Source: Acidobacteriota bacterium
Lineage (GTDB): Bacteria; Acidobacteriota; Blastocatellia; Chloracidobacteriales; Chloracidobacteriaceae
Assembly (NCBI GenBank): GCA_016208495.1
Contig: JACQXX010000096.1
Coordinates: 1-32,009, forward strand
Length of the DNA: 32,009 nt
Direction of reading: 5' to 3'
Shown here: in pieces, positions 19,701 to 24,780 of the stretch
Position numbering within the stretch: the stretch's first letter is position 1
Layout of the letters: every line of letters begins with the position of its first letter
The notes under the pieces: generated by a model
Told to the model about the DNA's origin: nothing
Seen by the model: only the letters and a program-made list of their open reading frames with translations
Databases searched by the model: none
Translations under genes and position numbers: made by a program

Positions 19701-21249
19701 GAATGCACCGGCCACCACTTCAAATGCCGGGCCAGACCAGGCAGCATTGTGTATCACCACGCCAACCACGACCCTGGCGGCCAACCCGCCGGCGTCTGGA
19801 ATCGGAAGCTGGTCGGTGGTTTCAGGACCATCAACCCTGCTGTCGCAGTTCAGCAACCCAGCATCGCCAGCGGCCCTATTTACAGCAGCAGGTGGGGCCG
19901 GAAGTTACAGGCTTCGGTGGACAATCACTCCGACGGTGCCATGTCCAGCTTCGGTTGACGAAGTGGTGTTGACCTATGCGTTTCCACCGACGACGGCGAC
20001 TGTTGGTAGCGCGCAGACAATTTGCGCGAATAGTACAACCTCCGGACTGGGCGGTAACACCCCGACGAATGGAACCGGAAGCTGGAGCGTGGTCAGTGGC
20101 GGGACAGGAACCTTCGGTCCAAATGCCACGACGCCGAACGCCACCTTTACCCACACGGGAGGGACGGGACCGGTGACGGTGCGGTGGACAATTTCAAATT
20201 CACCCTGCACGCCAGATTCAAGCGCCGATGTGACAATCACGATTACTCCAGGGCCAACAACTGCCACAGTTGGCGGAGCGCAGACGATCTGTGCAACTGG
20301 CACAACGGTTGGTCTGGGTGGGAACACGCCAGTGATTGGAACGGGAAGCTGGAGTGTGGTGGGCGGCGGAACAGGAAGTTTCAGCAGCGCCAGCGACCCC
20401 GACGCGACGTTTACCCACACGGGTGGAGCCGGGCCGGTCACAGTGCGATGGACGATTTCAAATTCACCCTGTGCCGCTTCATCCGCGACAGTGACGATTA
20501 CCATCAACCAGCCGCCGAGCACCGCCACGGTGGGAGGAGCGCAAACAATTTGCGCGAATGGTACGACCACCGGTTTGGGTGGGAACACTCCGACGAATGG
20601 AACCGGAAGCTGGAGCGTGGTGGACGGTGGAACGGGAACCTTCAACCCGAACGCGACGACGCCGAACGCGACGTTTACCCACACCGGCGGGACGGGACCA
20701 GTCACCGTGCGATGGACAATTTCAAACGCACCCTGCACGCCGGATTCAATAGCGGATGTAACGATTACAATTACGCCATCGCCGACACCAGCCACGGTTG
20801 GTGGGTCGCAGACGATTTGTACAAATGGGACAACGCTTGGTCTGGGGGGCAACACGCCTGTGAATGGAACAGGAAGCTGGAGTGTGGTGGGAGGTGGAAC
20901 GGGAAGTTTCCTTCCGAATGCCTCCACGCCGAATGCGATGTTCCAGCATACGGGCGGCACGGGGCCGGTGATGGTGCGGTGGACAATTTCGAATGGAAGT
21001 TGTCCGGATTCAACAGCCACGGTGCTGGTGATGGTCAACGTGCTGCCAACGGCAACAGCAGGTGGGCCGCAAACGATTTGCACCAGCGGCACGACGACGG
21101 GATTGCGGTGGCGACACTGGCAGCCAGTCTTGGAGGCGGTGCCACCTCGGGAATGTGGTCAGGTGGAGCCGGAACCTTCACGCCAGACAATACGTCGCCA
21201 AATGCGACCTACACGCCGACGGCGGGAGAGATCGCGGCGGGAGCGGTGA
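13771..21249 (+). CDS. Giant secreted FG-GAP / Ig-like repeat protein, frameshifted at its 3' end
   Basis: A 2492-aa frame. Start: ATG at 13771 behind GGAGG. Residues 1-30 form a signal peptide (LIGIIAIGLFFGITLELTLVASQA). Residues about 40-270 are an N-terminal domain shared with the 30036 paralogue (AENPAQGFTSYFTPEG, then GAVYPITIDPTF). Residues about 278-1046 hold 14 FG-GAP repeats, pattern QQQKLTASDGA..D.FG, then VVVGA, then GAAYVYVRSGTTW; 14 equals two seven-bladed propellers. Residues about 1048-1140 form one SprB/PKD-like domain, followed by about 14 Ig-like repeats. The last repeat runs out of frame near 21100 and ends in an Arg-rich nonsense tail (QTIRRQMRPTRRRRERSRRER) at 21249. The proper continuation is at 21102-22220. 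Likely an exported adhesin-like protein; the break may be real or a sequence error. Confidence 0.8.
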   Translation: MPQSPRLIGIIAIGLFFGITLELTLVASQAESQPGLGSSHFKAERATPTFIGEKAIEHLKQNGSYDSLAEAVTAARYGVNWAEHPRFKRLNGAYEAENPAQGFTSYFTPEGVHLIDGKSGNPGWFLELKLRGIGYGSQLAEISSGTPTVVTNRVELVRNSSFEILHSSFKEWFVNGPQGLEHGMVISERPGKSQNAENLRVVFDLEGSLKAQGVDNGQAVEFLNLDGDRVLRYDQLKVNDATGRALTARLAIEAGRLVWEIADEGAVYPITIDPTFTQQSKLTASDGAAQDIFGESVAIDGETAVVGTRFGPGPTNSDQGAAYVFVRSGTTWSQQQKLTASDGASTDFFGVSVAIDRQTIVVGAMVGPGSVSGDQGAAYVYVRSGTTWTQQQKLTASDGALDDRFGAAVSIDRETVVVGASFDHVGANADQGSAYVFTRSGTTWTQQQKLTASDGASNDQFGTAVGIDRETIVVGSAVGPGSASTDQGAAYVYVRSGTTWTQQQKLTASDGDLFDGFGFSAAIDGETVVVGATSGPGSANADQGAAYVYTRNGTTWTQQQKLTASDGAANDFFGTSASLSGERIVIGSPSGPGPANGDQGAAYVYVRAGTTWSQQQKLTASDGGLGDNFGSSAAIDGETIVIGSNFDDIGANNEQGSAFVFTCTTLRTWIEQAKVVASDGAQDDSFGEAVAIDGETVVVGVPGDDLGGSNEGSAYVFVRAGTTWTQQQKLTAPDAASNAFFGRSVGIDGETIVVGTRAEKVYVYVRTGGTWNPQQTIPKPVDPQGGTEFGCSVAIDRDTIVVGAMNKNFGINTSQGQAHVFVRTGTTWSLQQSVHDSTTGREDDNFGNAVAIDRDTIVIGAYRAFFAGRAGGAYVYVRTGTTWNEQQRLVSNAGSPVRFAYSVDIDRDTIVAGAPDAFTNEGVGGIKDGAAYVFTRTGTTWGQQARLISFDAGDSDFGSSVAVDGERMVSGAYFAQVPGVSGSPGAAYVYTRTGTSWNGHQRLTASDRTSGDRYGLAVAMDGGAIIVGAPLDFVTASNQGSAYIYDPDCPTCSTVTGTVTGSTTICAGNSTTITVTVSGGTPPYTVTLTNGGGTQTGNSPLNFTVSPTFFTNYSVQSGMDAILCPMGGSGSATVMVTAGPTASNAGPDQSVCTSSPAATLAANNPSNGVGSWSVVTAPAGGSTDSSQFSNPASRTAVFTPNPVVAGGYTLRWTISTGSPCPASTTDDVLITYVATANAGPDQILCVSSPAATLAAVPPTSGSGVWSIISAPPLGSVAGIQIANGSSPSAIFTADPAVTGVYILRWTVSGASPPCAATTTDDVAITYRPVPTTSNAGSDQTLCTTSPAVTLAANNPLVGVGSWSVVTAPAGGSTASGQFNNTASRTAVFTPVPVVTGSYTLRWTISNTPCSNSTDEVTITYTLGPTTSNAGSDQTLCLTSPTTTLAANNPSVGVGSWSVVTAPAGGSTASGQFGNPALATSTFIPSPAVTGSYTLRWTISGGSLCPDSTDEVTITYNSSPTSADSGPDQSVCVTSPTATMAANAPTSGSGMWSVQGAPGGASTSSSQFSNPTSPTATFTPNPVVVGNYALRWTISSSGCSSSSDALTLTINQVPTSANAGSNQSRCTGNPGVSLSANNPSVGVGSWSVVSAPAGGSTASSQFSNPASRTSFFFPNPAVAGIYTLRWTISNPPCAASTDEMIIGYTQSPSSNSGPDQTLCVGTPAVMAATPANTGFGTWAVQSAPGGGSTSSAQFNNLFSPTAIFTPNPAVTGGYALRWTVSNGTCTPDAIDALTVLYSSPPTTSNAGSDQTLCPGSSSVTLAANNPGTGSGTWSVVTAPAGGSTNSTQFNNPGSPTAVFTPNPAVVGSYTLRWTISNDGCTSTDEMVVANVVGTISNAGADQTMCATDSATLSANTPTIGVGAWSVVSGPDTNVSQLSNPGSPTSSFTPSGGTGTYILQWTISNPPCTASTDTVSITVNAPATTSNAGPDQAALCITTPTTTLAANPPASGIGSWSVVSGPSTLLSQFSNPASPAALFTAAGGAGSYRLRWTITPTVPCPASVDEVVLTYAFPPTTATVGSAQTICANSTTSGLGGNTPTNGTGSWSVVSGGTGTFGPNATTPNATFTHTGGTGPVTVRWTISNSPCTPDSSADVTITITPGPTTATVGGAQTICATGTTVGLGGNTPVIGTGSWSVVGGGTGSFSSASDPDATFTHTGGAGPVTVRWTISNSPCAASSATVTITINQPPSTATVGGAQTICANGTTTGLGGNTPTNGTGSWSVVDGGTGTFNPNATTPNATFTHTGGTGPVTVRWTISNAPCTPDSIADVTITITPSPTPATVGGSQTICTNGTTLGLGGNTPVNGTGSWSVVGGGTGSFLPNASTPNAMFQHTGGTGPVMVRWTISNGSCPDSTATVLVMVNVLPTATAGGPQTICTSGTTTGLRWRHWQPVLEAVPPRECGQVEPEPSRQTIRRQMRPTRRRRERSRRER
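14243..14277 (+). repeat. In-frame heptamer repeat (TTCATTC/GAAATTC), 5 units
   Basis: Five consecutive 7-bp units: GAAATTC, TTCATTC, GAAATTC, TTCATTC, TTCATTC. They encode the peptide SSFEILHSSF. It falls at the same place, just before EW..NGP.GLE.G, where the 30036 paralogue carries (TCATCCC)x4. Confidence 0.9.
14602..16909 (+). repeat. Fourteen FG-GAP repeats
   Basis: About 51 to 60 codons per unit. Units 1-7 are close copies (LTASDGA core). Units 8-14 are more diverged, with EQAKVVASDG, LQQSVHDSTT and EQQRLVSNAG at the unit starts. This suggests recent expansion of the first propeller. Pattern matches the FG-GAP_2 type of bacterial beta-propeller repeat. Confidence 0.85.
17191..21101 (+). 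repeat. About fifteen Ig/PKD-like repeats in two subtypes
   Basis: Units 1-10 follow SNAGPDQTLC, LAANNPSVGVGSWSVV, TLRWTIS. Units 11-14 follow ATVGGAQTICANGTT, GLGGNTPTNGTGSWSVV, FTHTGG, VTVRWTISN. Units 11-14 are very alike at DNA level. Unit 15 begins as the second subtype and, after the frameshift, continues as the GGATSGMWSGGAGTF type seen in the other giant genes. Confidence 0.82.
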
Positions 21250-22220
21250 CGTTGACCTTCACGACGAATGATCCGGACGGCCCGTGTCCGGCAGCCTCAG
21301 ATGACGTGACGATTACGATTGCCTCGTGCATTGGACTGATGGTGGCGGATACAACGAATCATCGGATTCAGGGTTTCGATGGTACACAGTGGAGCGTCAT
21401 TGGTGTGGGGACAGTTGGCACCGGTCCTGGCCAGTTCCGATTGCCGGAAGCGGTGACATTTGACCAATCAGGAACGATTTACGTCGCCGATACAGGGAAC
21501 AACCGCATCCAGTGGTCAACCGACAGCGGAGCGACGTGGACGAACTTCGCCACGATTGGTTCGGGGTTGAATCAGGTGCGGGCGCCGCAAGGGCTGGCAC
21601 TGGACAGTGCCGGCAATCTCTATGTGTCGGATACTGGAAATGGGCGGGTGATGCGATTTAACGGTGGGGTTCCCGGACCAGGCGTGGTGATTGCCTCGAA
21701 CGGAGCCGCCAGTGGCCAGGTGGGAAGTCCACGCGGATTGGCGATTGATGCGACATTCCGGTTGTTTGTAACGGATGAAAGTAACAGTCGAATCATGAGA
21801 ATCAGCAATGCGCACACGACGGTGAGTGCCACGAGCGGGGCGATAATCGCGACACTGGGAGCCGCGTTGAATCGAGTCAAGAACCCACAGGGAATCGCGA
21901 TTGACGGAAATGGAACACTGTTTGTGGCGGACACAGGGAATTCACGAATCCTGAGATGGATCAACGCGAATCCGAATAATGCAACGACGCTGGCGTTGAC
22001 GGGTGTGGCATTAGGCCAGGTGAATCAACCAGAAGGAGTCACCCTTACTCAGTTCATCACCGGGCCGCTGGCGGGAAATACTCTGTTGGTAGTGGGAGAC
22101 ACGGCCAACAACCGCATCCAGGGACGACCGCTGCCGACGGGAGGCTGGACCTTGATCGGAGCACCAAACGGCATTGGTTCGGGTGTCGGACAGTTCCGGT
22201 CACCATCGAAGATCCGGTAA
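21102..22220 (+). pseudogene. Out-of-frame C-terminal part of the 13771 gene: last Ig-like repeat plus NHL propeller
   Basis: Reading from 21102 in the frame one base back from the upstream gene gives IAVATLAASLGGGATSGMW, the rest of an Ig-like repeat. Six NHL blades follow (VADTTNHRIQGFDGTQW, VADTGNNRIQWSTDSG, VSDTGNGRVMRF, VTDESNSRIMRI, VADTGNSRILRW, VGDTANNRIQGR), ending FRSPSKIR. This is the exact C-terminal module of the genes at 710 and 5858, so it belongs to the 13771 gene. Adding one base in the G-run at 21099-21101 would rejoin the frames. It has in-frame ATGs at 21153 and 21339 but no well-spaced ribosome site, so independent translation is doubtful. The open frame upstream to 20184 is a shadow. 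Confidence 0.8.
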
Positions 22221-22230
22221 CAAGAAAAGA

Positions 22231-22337
22231 TGTGGAGTGCGGGGACTTGTCACCGCTTTGGTACTCAGCGACTTGTCGCTGTAACCTGCCGACAAGTCGG
22301 CTTATGGGAAAGCGGTGACAAGTCCCCGCACTCCAAA
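22231..22337. repeat. 107-bp nested palindromic element (long form) at gene 3' ends
   Basis: Outer arms of about 29 bp are almost perfect complements (GGAGTGCGGGGACTTGTCAC and onward, against the right arm ending in CACTCCAAA). Two hairpins lie inside: GCGACTTGTCGC and GCCGACAAGTCGGC. It lies 10 bp after the stop at 22220, with the same flank (TAACAAGAAAAGAT) as the short element at 9420. The AlkB-type gene ends inside it. Confidence 0.9.
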
Positions 22338-23434
22338 GAAATGTTCAACTCATCAATTTTGGAGTTCATCAACCAAAACCAGAGCGGTGGAAAGAGGGCC
22401 AGAATCATCATTCCTGGATAACCGGTTGGCAAGTGCGGGCTTTCAGGGAAGGAATCCAACGTTTGATAGGGTTTGTTCGCTTTAAAATGATGGTCGGAAT
22501 GGCGGGGAAGTTCAAACATCAACGATCTGCCGAAGAGATGATCAGAATTCCAGGAGTGAACCGGAAGAACCCGTTCATATTTGCCATCAGCTTTGACTCT
22601 TCTGGTCAATCCGTAATGTTCGATATAGTTTACCGATTCAAGAATCAATTTTCCGATGATGGCGGCAGCAATAAAGGCCAGCATAGTTTTTAATCCAAAT
22701 CTGAAGTACAAACTCAGCAACAGGCAAATTTGGGCTATCGTGTAACCAACCATTCGATTATGAACTGAAAACGGGTGACGGTGTTTCCGGCGCTGGTTGT
22801 GGATTTCAACCTGCCAGGCTTGAATATAGCTCCCAATCTGGGATCGAATCCAAAACCGGTAAACTGATTCGTTTCGACGCGCGGTTGCCGGATCCTGTGG
22901 CGTTGCCACATTTTTATGGTGGCAGTAATTGTGATAGGGCAAAAACTGATTTTCCAAAGAAATCAGCAGGGCAATTTCACCCAGCAATTGCTCCATTCGA
23001 TTTGAACGATGCCCGAGTTCGTGACCCAGGTTGATTGCCACACCACACATCATTCCCATTGAAATGATTCGACCGATAAAATTGGAAGCGGTGAGCCCGG
23101 GATCTGAGATCGTCGAAACAAAAAGTACGAGCACTGAAAGCAGGATCAAAACCAGGAGATACAAAAACCAGTTGAAGAACGCTTCATGGGCGAGCGTCAT
23201 TTTTTCGGGTTCGCTTTTGTTCTGGTGATCGGGTTTGAGTATGAGTTCCACTGCTGGAACAACCCCAAAGAAAAAGAGTGCTGGCAGCAGCGTTGAAACT
23301 CCAGTTGTCAGGAAGGCGATGCCGGCTAAAACCGGTAAAATCAAGACGATGCAGTACTTTAACTTACTCAGGTTATACACACCTGACTGAAAATTGATTG
23401 AGACTGGGATGAGTGAATCAACCGCGATTTTCAT
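22265..23434 (-). CDS. alkB: AlkB-type membrane alkane monooxygenase / fatty acid desaturase family
   Basis: A 389-aa integral membrane di-iron enzyme. Histidine boxes are HELGHR, HNYCHHKNVATPQDPATAR and LPRHSDHHFKANKPYQTL, plus NYIEHYGL, all characteristic of alkane 1-monooxygenase and relatives. Several hydrophobic segments precede and separate the boxes. The expected reaction is terminal hydroxylation of an alkane or a similar substrate using rubredoxin electrons; no rubredoxin gene is nearby. I chose the ATG at 23434 with GGAAAGGGG upstream, because the longer frame to 23512 would translate an operator-like palindrome. The last about 25 residues (SLECGDLSPLSHKPTCRQVT and on) are encoded by the palindromic repeat 22231-22337, so the native stop has been lost. 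The Crp/Fnr-type gene lies 104 bp upstream on the same strand. Substrate is uncertain. Confidence 0.85.
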   Translation of the reverse strand: MKIAVDSLIPVSINFQSGVYNLSKLKYCIVLILPVLAGIAFLTTGVSTLLPALFFFGVVPAVELILKPDHQNKSEPEKMTLAHEAFFNWFLYLLVLILLSVLVLFVSTISDPGLTASNFIGRIISMGMMCGVAINLGHELGHRSNRMEQLLGEIALLISLENQFLPYHNYCHHKNVATPQDPATARRNESVYRFWIRSQIGSYIQAWQVEIHNQRRKHRHPFSVHNRMVGYTIAQICLLLSLYFRFGLKTMLAFIAAAIIGKLILESVNYIEHYGLTRRVKADGKYERVLPVHSWNSDHLFGRSLMFELPRHSDHHFKANKPYQTLDSFPESPHLPTGYPGMMILALFPPLWFWLMNSKIDELNISLECGDLSPLSHKPTCRQVTATSR

Positions 23435-23470
23435 GCCGTAGGTAACCCCTTTCCTCAAATTTCTGGATCG

Positions 23471-23476
23471 AGGATA
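23471..23476 (-). promoter_or_regulatory. Possible -10 box (TATCCT) for the alkB-type gene
   Basis: On the minus strand, TATCCT (4 of 6 matches to TATAAT) lies 22 nt downstream of the 14-bp core of the nearer FNR-like site. This is the spacing of class II FNR-activated promoters, where the site centres at -41.5. No -35 hexamer is needed in such promoters. The transcript would start about 30 nt before the ATG. Confidence 0.45.
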
Positions 23477-23497
23477 CCGACAACCACTGAAAATTAT

Positions 23498-23513
23498 TTT
23501 GACCAAAATCAAA
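23498..23513 (-). promoter_or_regulatory. FNR/Crp-type operator palindrome, proximal copy
   Basis: The minus strand reads TTTGATTTTGGTCAAA, an inverted repeat TTTGA-N6-TCAAA. It matches 9 of 10 defined bases of the FNR consensus TTGAT-N4-ATCAA. It is about 64 bp upstream of the alkB-type start codon. Confidence 0.6.
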
Positions 23514-23519
23514 AACGCA

Positions 23520-23535
23520 TTTGACCAAAATCAAA
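23520..23535 (-). promoter_or_regulatory. FNR/Crp-type operator palindrome, distal copy
   Basis: An identical copy of the proximal site (18 bp identical as a direct repeat), exactly 22 bp further upstream. That is about two helical turns, so both sites face the same side of the DNA. It lies 3 bp beyond the stop codon of the Crp/Fnr-type gene. Confidence 0.6.
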
Positions 23536-23538
23536 AAA

Positions 23539-24102
23539 TTACTTTTTGGCTCTGATTCGGCTCAACGTTTCCTGGGTAATGCCAAGAAAAGACGCAATAT
23601 GTCCAAGCGACACACGTTGGAGCAGATTTGGATGTTTTTCAGTAATGTACTGATACCGCTGGTGGGCATTACTGAATTGTAATGCTGCATTTTTATCAAG
23701 TGTTTGTTCGAGAATCTGAATCAAAATCAGACGACTGACTTTTTGAATTTCAGGGAATTTCTCAAACGATGTTTCCAAATCGGCATACGTCATGGAGAAA
23801 ACAATGGAATCTTCAAGCAGTTCAATCGAATACCGGCTTGGCTTCCGTTGAAAAAAACTATCAAAGGCCGTGATAAATGAATTTTCCAGCCCAAAGGAGT
23901 CGGTAATATCTTTGCCATCCTGGTTGTAATAGTACCAGCGTGCCAGTCCCTGTTCGAGGTAATAGAGTTTCTGACAAATCTCGCCTTGTTTATGGAGCCG
24001 GTAGTGTTTGGGCAAATAGTCTTTTTGAGTTTTGCTAAAGAGTTCCTCCGCCGTTGCCGGCGATAATGGAACGAACGAATTGATGTATTCGACGAAGTTC
24101 AT
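23539..24102 (-). CDS. Crp/Fnr-family transcriptional regulator
   Basis: A 187-aa protein. An N-terminal cyclic-nucleotide-type beta-roll (residues about 20-110, LHKQGEICQKLYYLEQGLAR) is joined by a long helix to a C-terminal helix-turn-helix (VSLGHIASFLGITQETLSRI). The recognition helix keeps the E-x-x-S-R spacing (ETLSR) that FNR uses to read TTGAT. No N-terminal cysteine cluster is present, so it is not a 4Fe-4S oxygen sensor; the ligand is unknown. I chose the ATG at 24102: AAGGAG lies 10 nt upstream, whereas a TTG start at 24111 would nearly abut that site. The FNR-like palindromes just downstream, before the AlkB-type gene, are likely its targets. Low-GC, AT-rich codon use differs from the giant genes and may indicate transfer. 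Confidence 0.85.
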   Translation of the reverse strand: MNFVEYINSFVPLSPATAEELFSKTQKDYLPKHYRLHKQGEICQKLYYLEQGLARWYYYNQDGKDITDSFGLENSFITAFDSFFQRKPSRYSIELLEDSIVFSMTYADLETSFEKFPEIQKVSRLILIQILEQTLDKNAALQFSNAHQRYQYITEKHPNLLQRVSLGHIASFLGITQETLSRIRAKK

Positions 24103-24111
24103 TGTGATCAA

Positions 24112-24780
24112 GCTCCTTGCCCGGATATTGTCTGAAAAGAACGGAAATACTGAGACAATTCTTTTATGAACAATAGTTTAAAAGGGAAGGGAGTAACTTT
24201 ACGGTCATTTATCATACCGAAAAATGAGCGAGCTTCCAATGTATTTCCTGTTCCACTAATCTTTCGCGTGCAGGTTTTAGGTTGGGTTCAGTCTGGTCAA
24301 ACTCAAACAACAAACCTGAAAACGACTTGCTTTAATTAAAGCATAAATCCGCAGTGAAAACCCGAACCCTGGTTTCTCCAGTCCAGTTAAAACGTTTTTG
24401 AGATATGCCATAAGGAAACACGTGACCCATGGATATTAACGCTCCCTTAGCTTCACCGTCTGAAATTTGCTAATCCCCCCGGATTTTGTGGGGTAAGCTC
24501 AAAAATGAGTCCAAAAGCCCTAAAAATGGCCTGTTTTGAGCTGTTTTACCTGTTACCCACAAAAACGTGGGTTAGCTAAGTCATTTGTTTTCAATAGAGG
24601 ACTAATCATTGAGGCTTTGATAAATTCTTTGTTTTCAACGAACAGTTTTTTCAACTCTTAACTGGCATTATACCATTTTGGAATGAAGCTATCGTATTAG
24701 AGAATAGTTAAGTTATTCAATCAGATGGGGTTAGGGAACTACTGACTACGATCTACTGACTACAAACTGGTATTAACTAG
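24112..24780. other. 669-bp AT-rich gap between the regulator and the kinase gene
   Basis: No coding region is convincing here. It contains the 108-bp inverted-repeat element at 24469-24576 and a scrap resembling the heptamer family near 24360 (AAAACCCGAACCCTGG). It should also hold the promoter of the Crp/Fnr-type gene, which I could not pin down. The DNA just beyond the kinase stop (24700-24780) has no strong hairpin terminator. Confidence 0.5.
24469..24576. repeat. 108-bp inverted-repeat (MITE-like) element
   Basis: It begins GCTAATCCCCC and ends GTGGGTTAGC, imperfect terminal inverted repeats (GCTAAYCC). A nested pair, GCTCAAAA at 24497 and TTTTGAGC at 24534, lies inside. It is unrelated in sequence to the GGAGTGCGG hairpin family. 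It may be a non-autonomous transposable remnant; no transposase is nearby. Confidence 0.5.

Noticed and set aside
19974-21092. 372-codon minus-strand frame with periodic repeats
   Set aside because: Its periodicity mirrors the Ig-like repeats on the plus strand; no independent support.
20184-21101. Open frame upstream of the NHL fragment in frame 3
   Set aside because: Shadow of the in-frame Ig-like repeats; translation is low-complexity (NDLHQRHDD) and only becomes sensible after 21102.
21095-21110. Programmed -1 ribosomal frameshift
   Set aside because: No X-XXY-YYZ slippery heptamer or obvious downstream pseudoknot; a one-base loss or repeat recombination is simpler.
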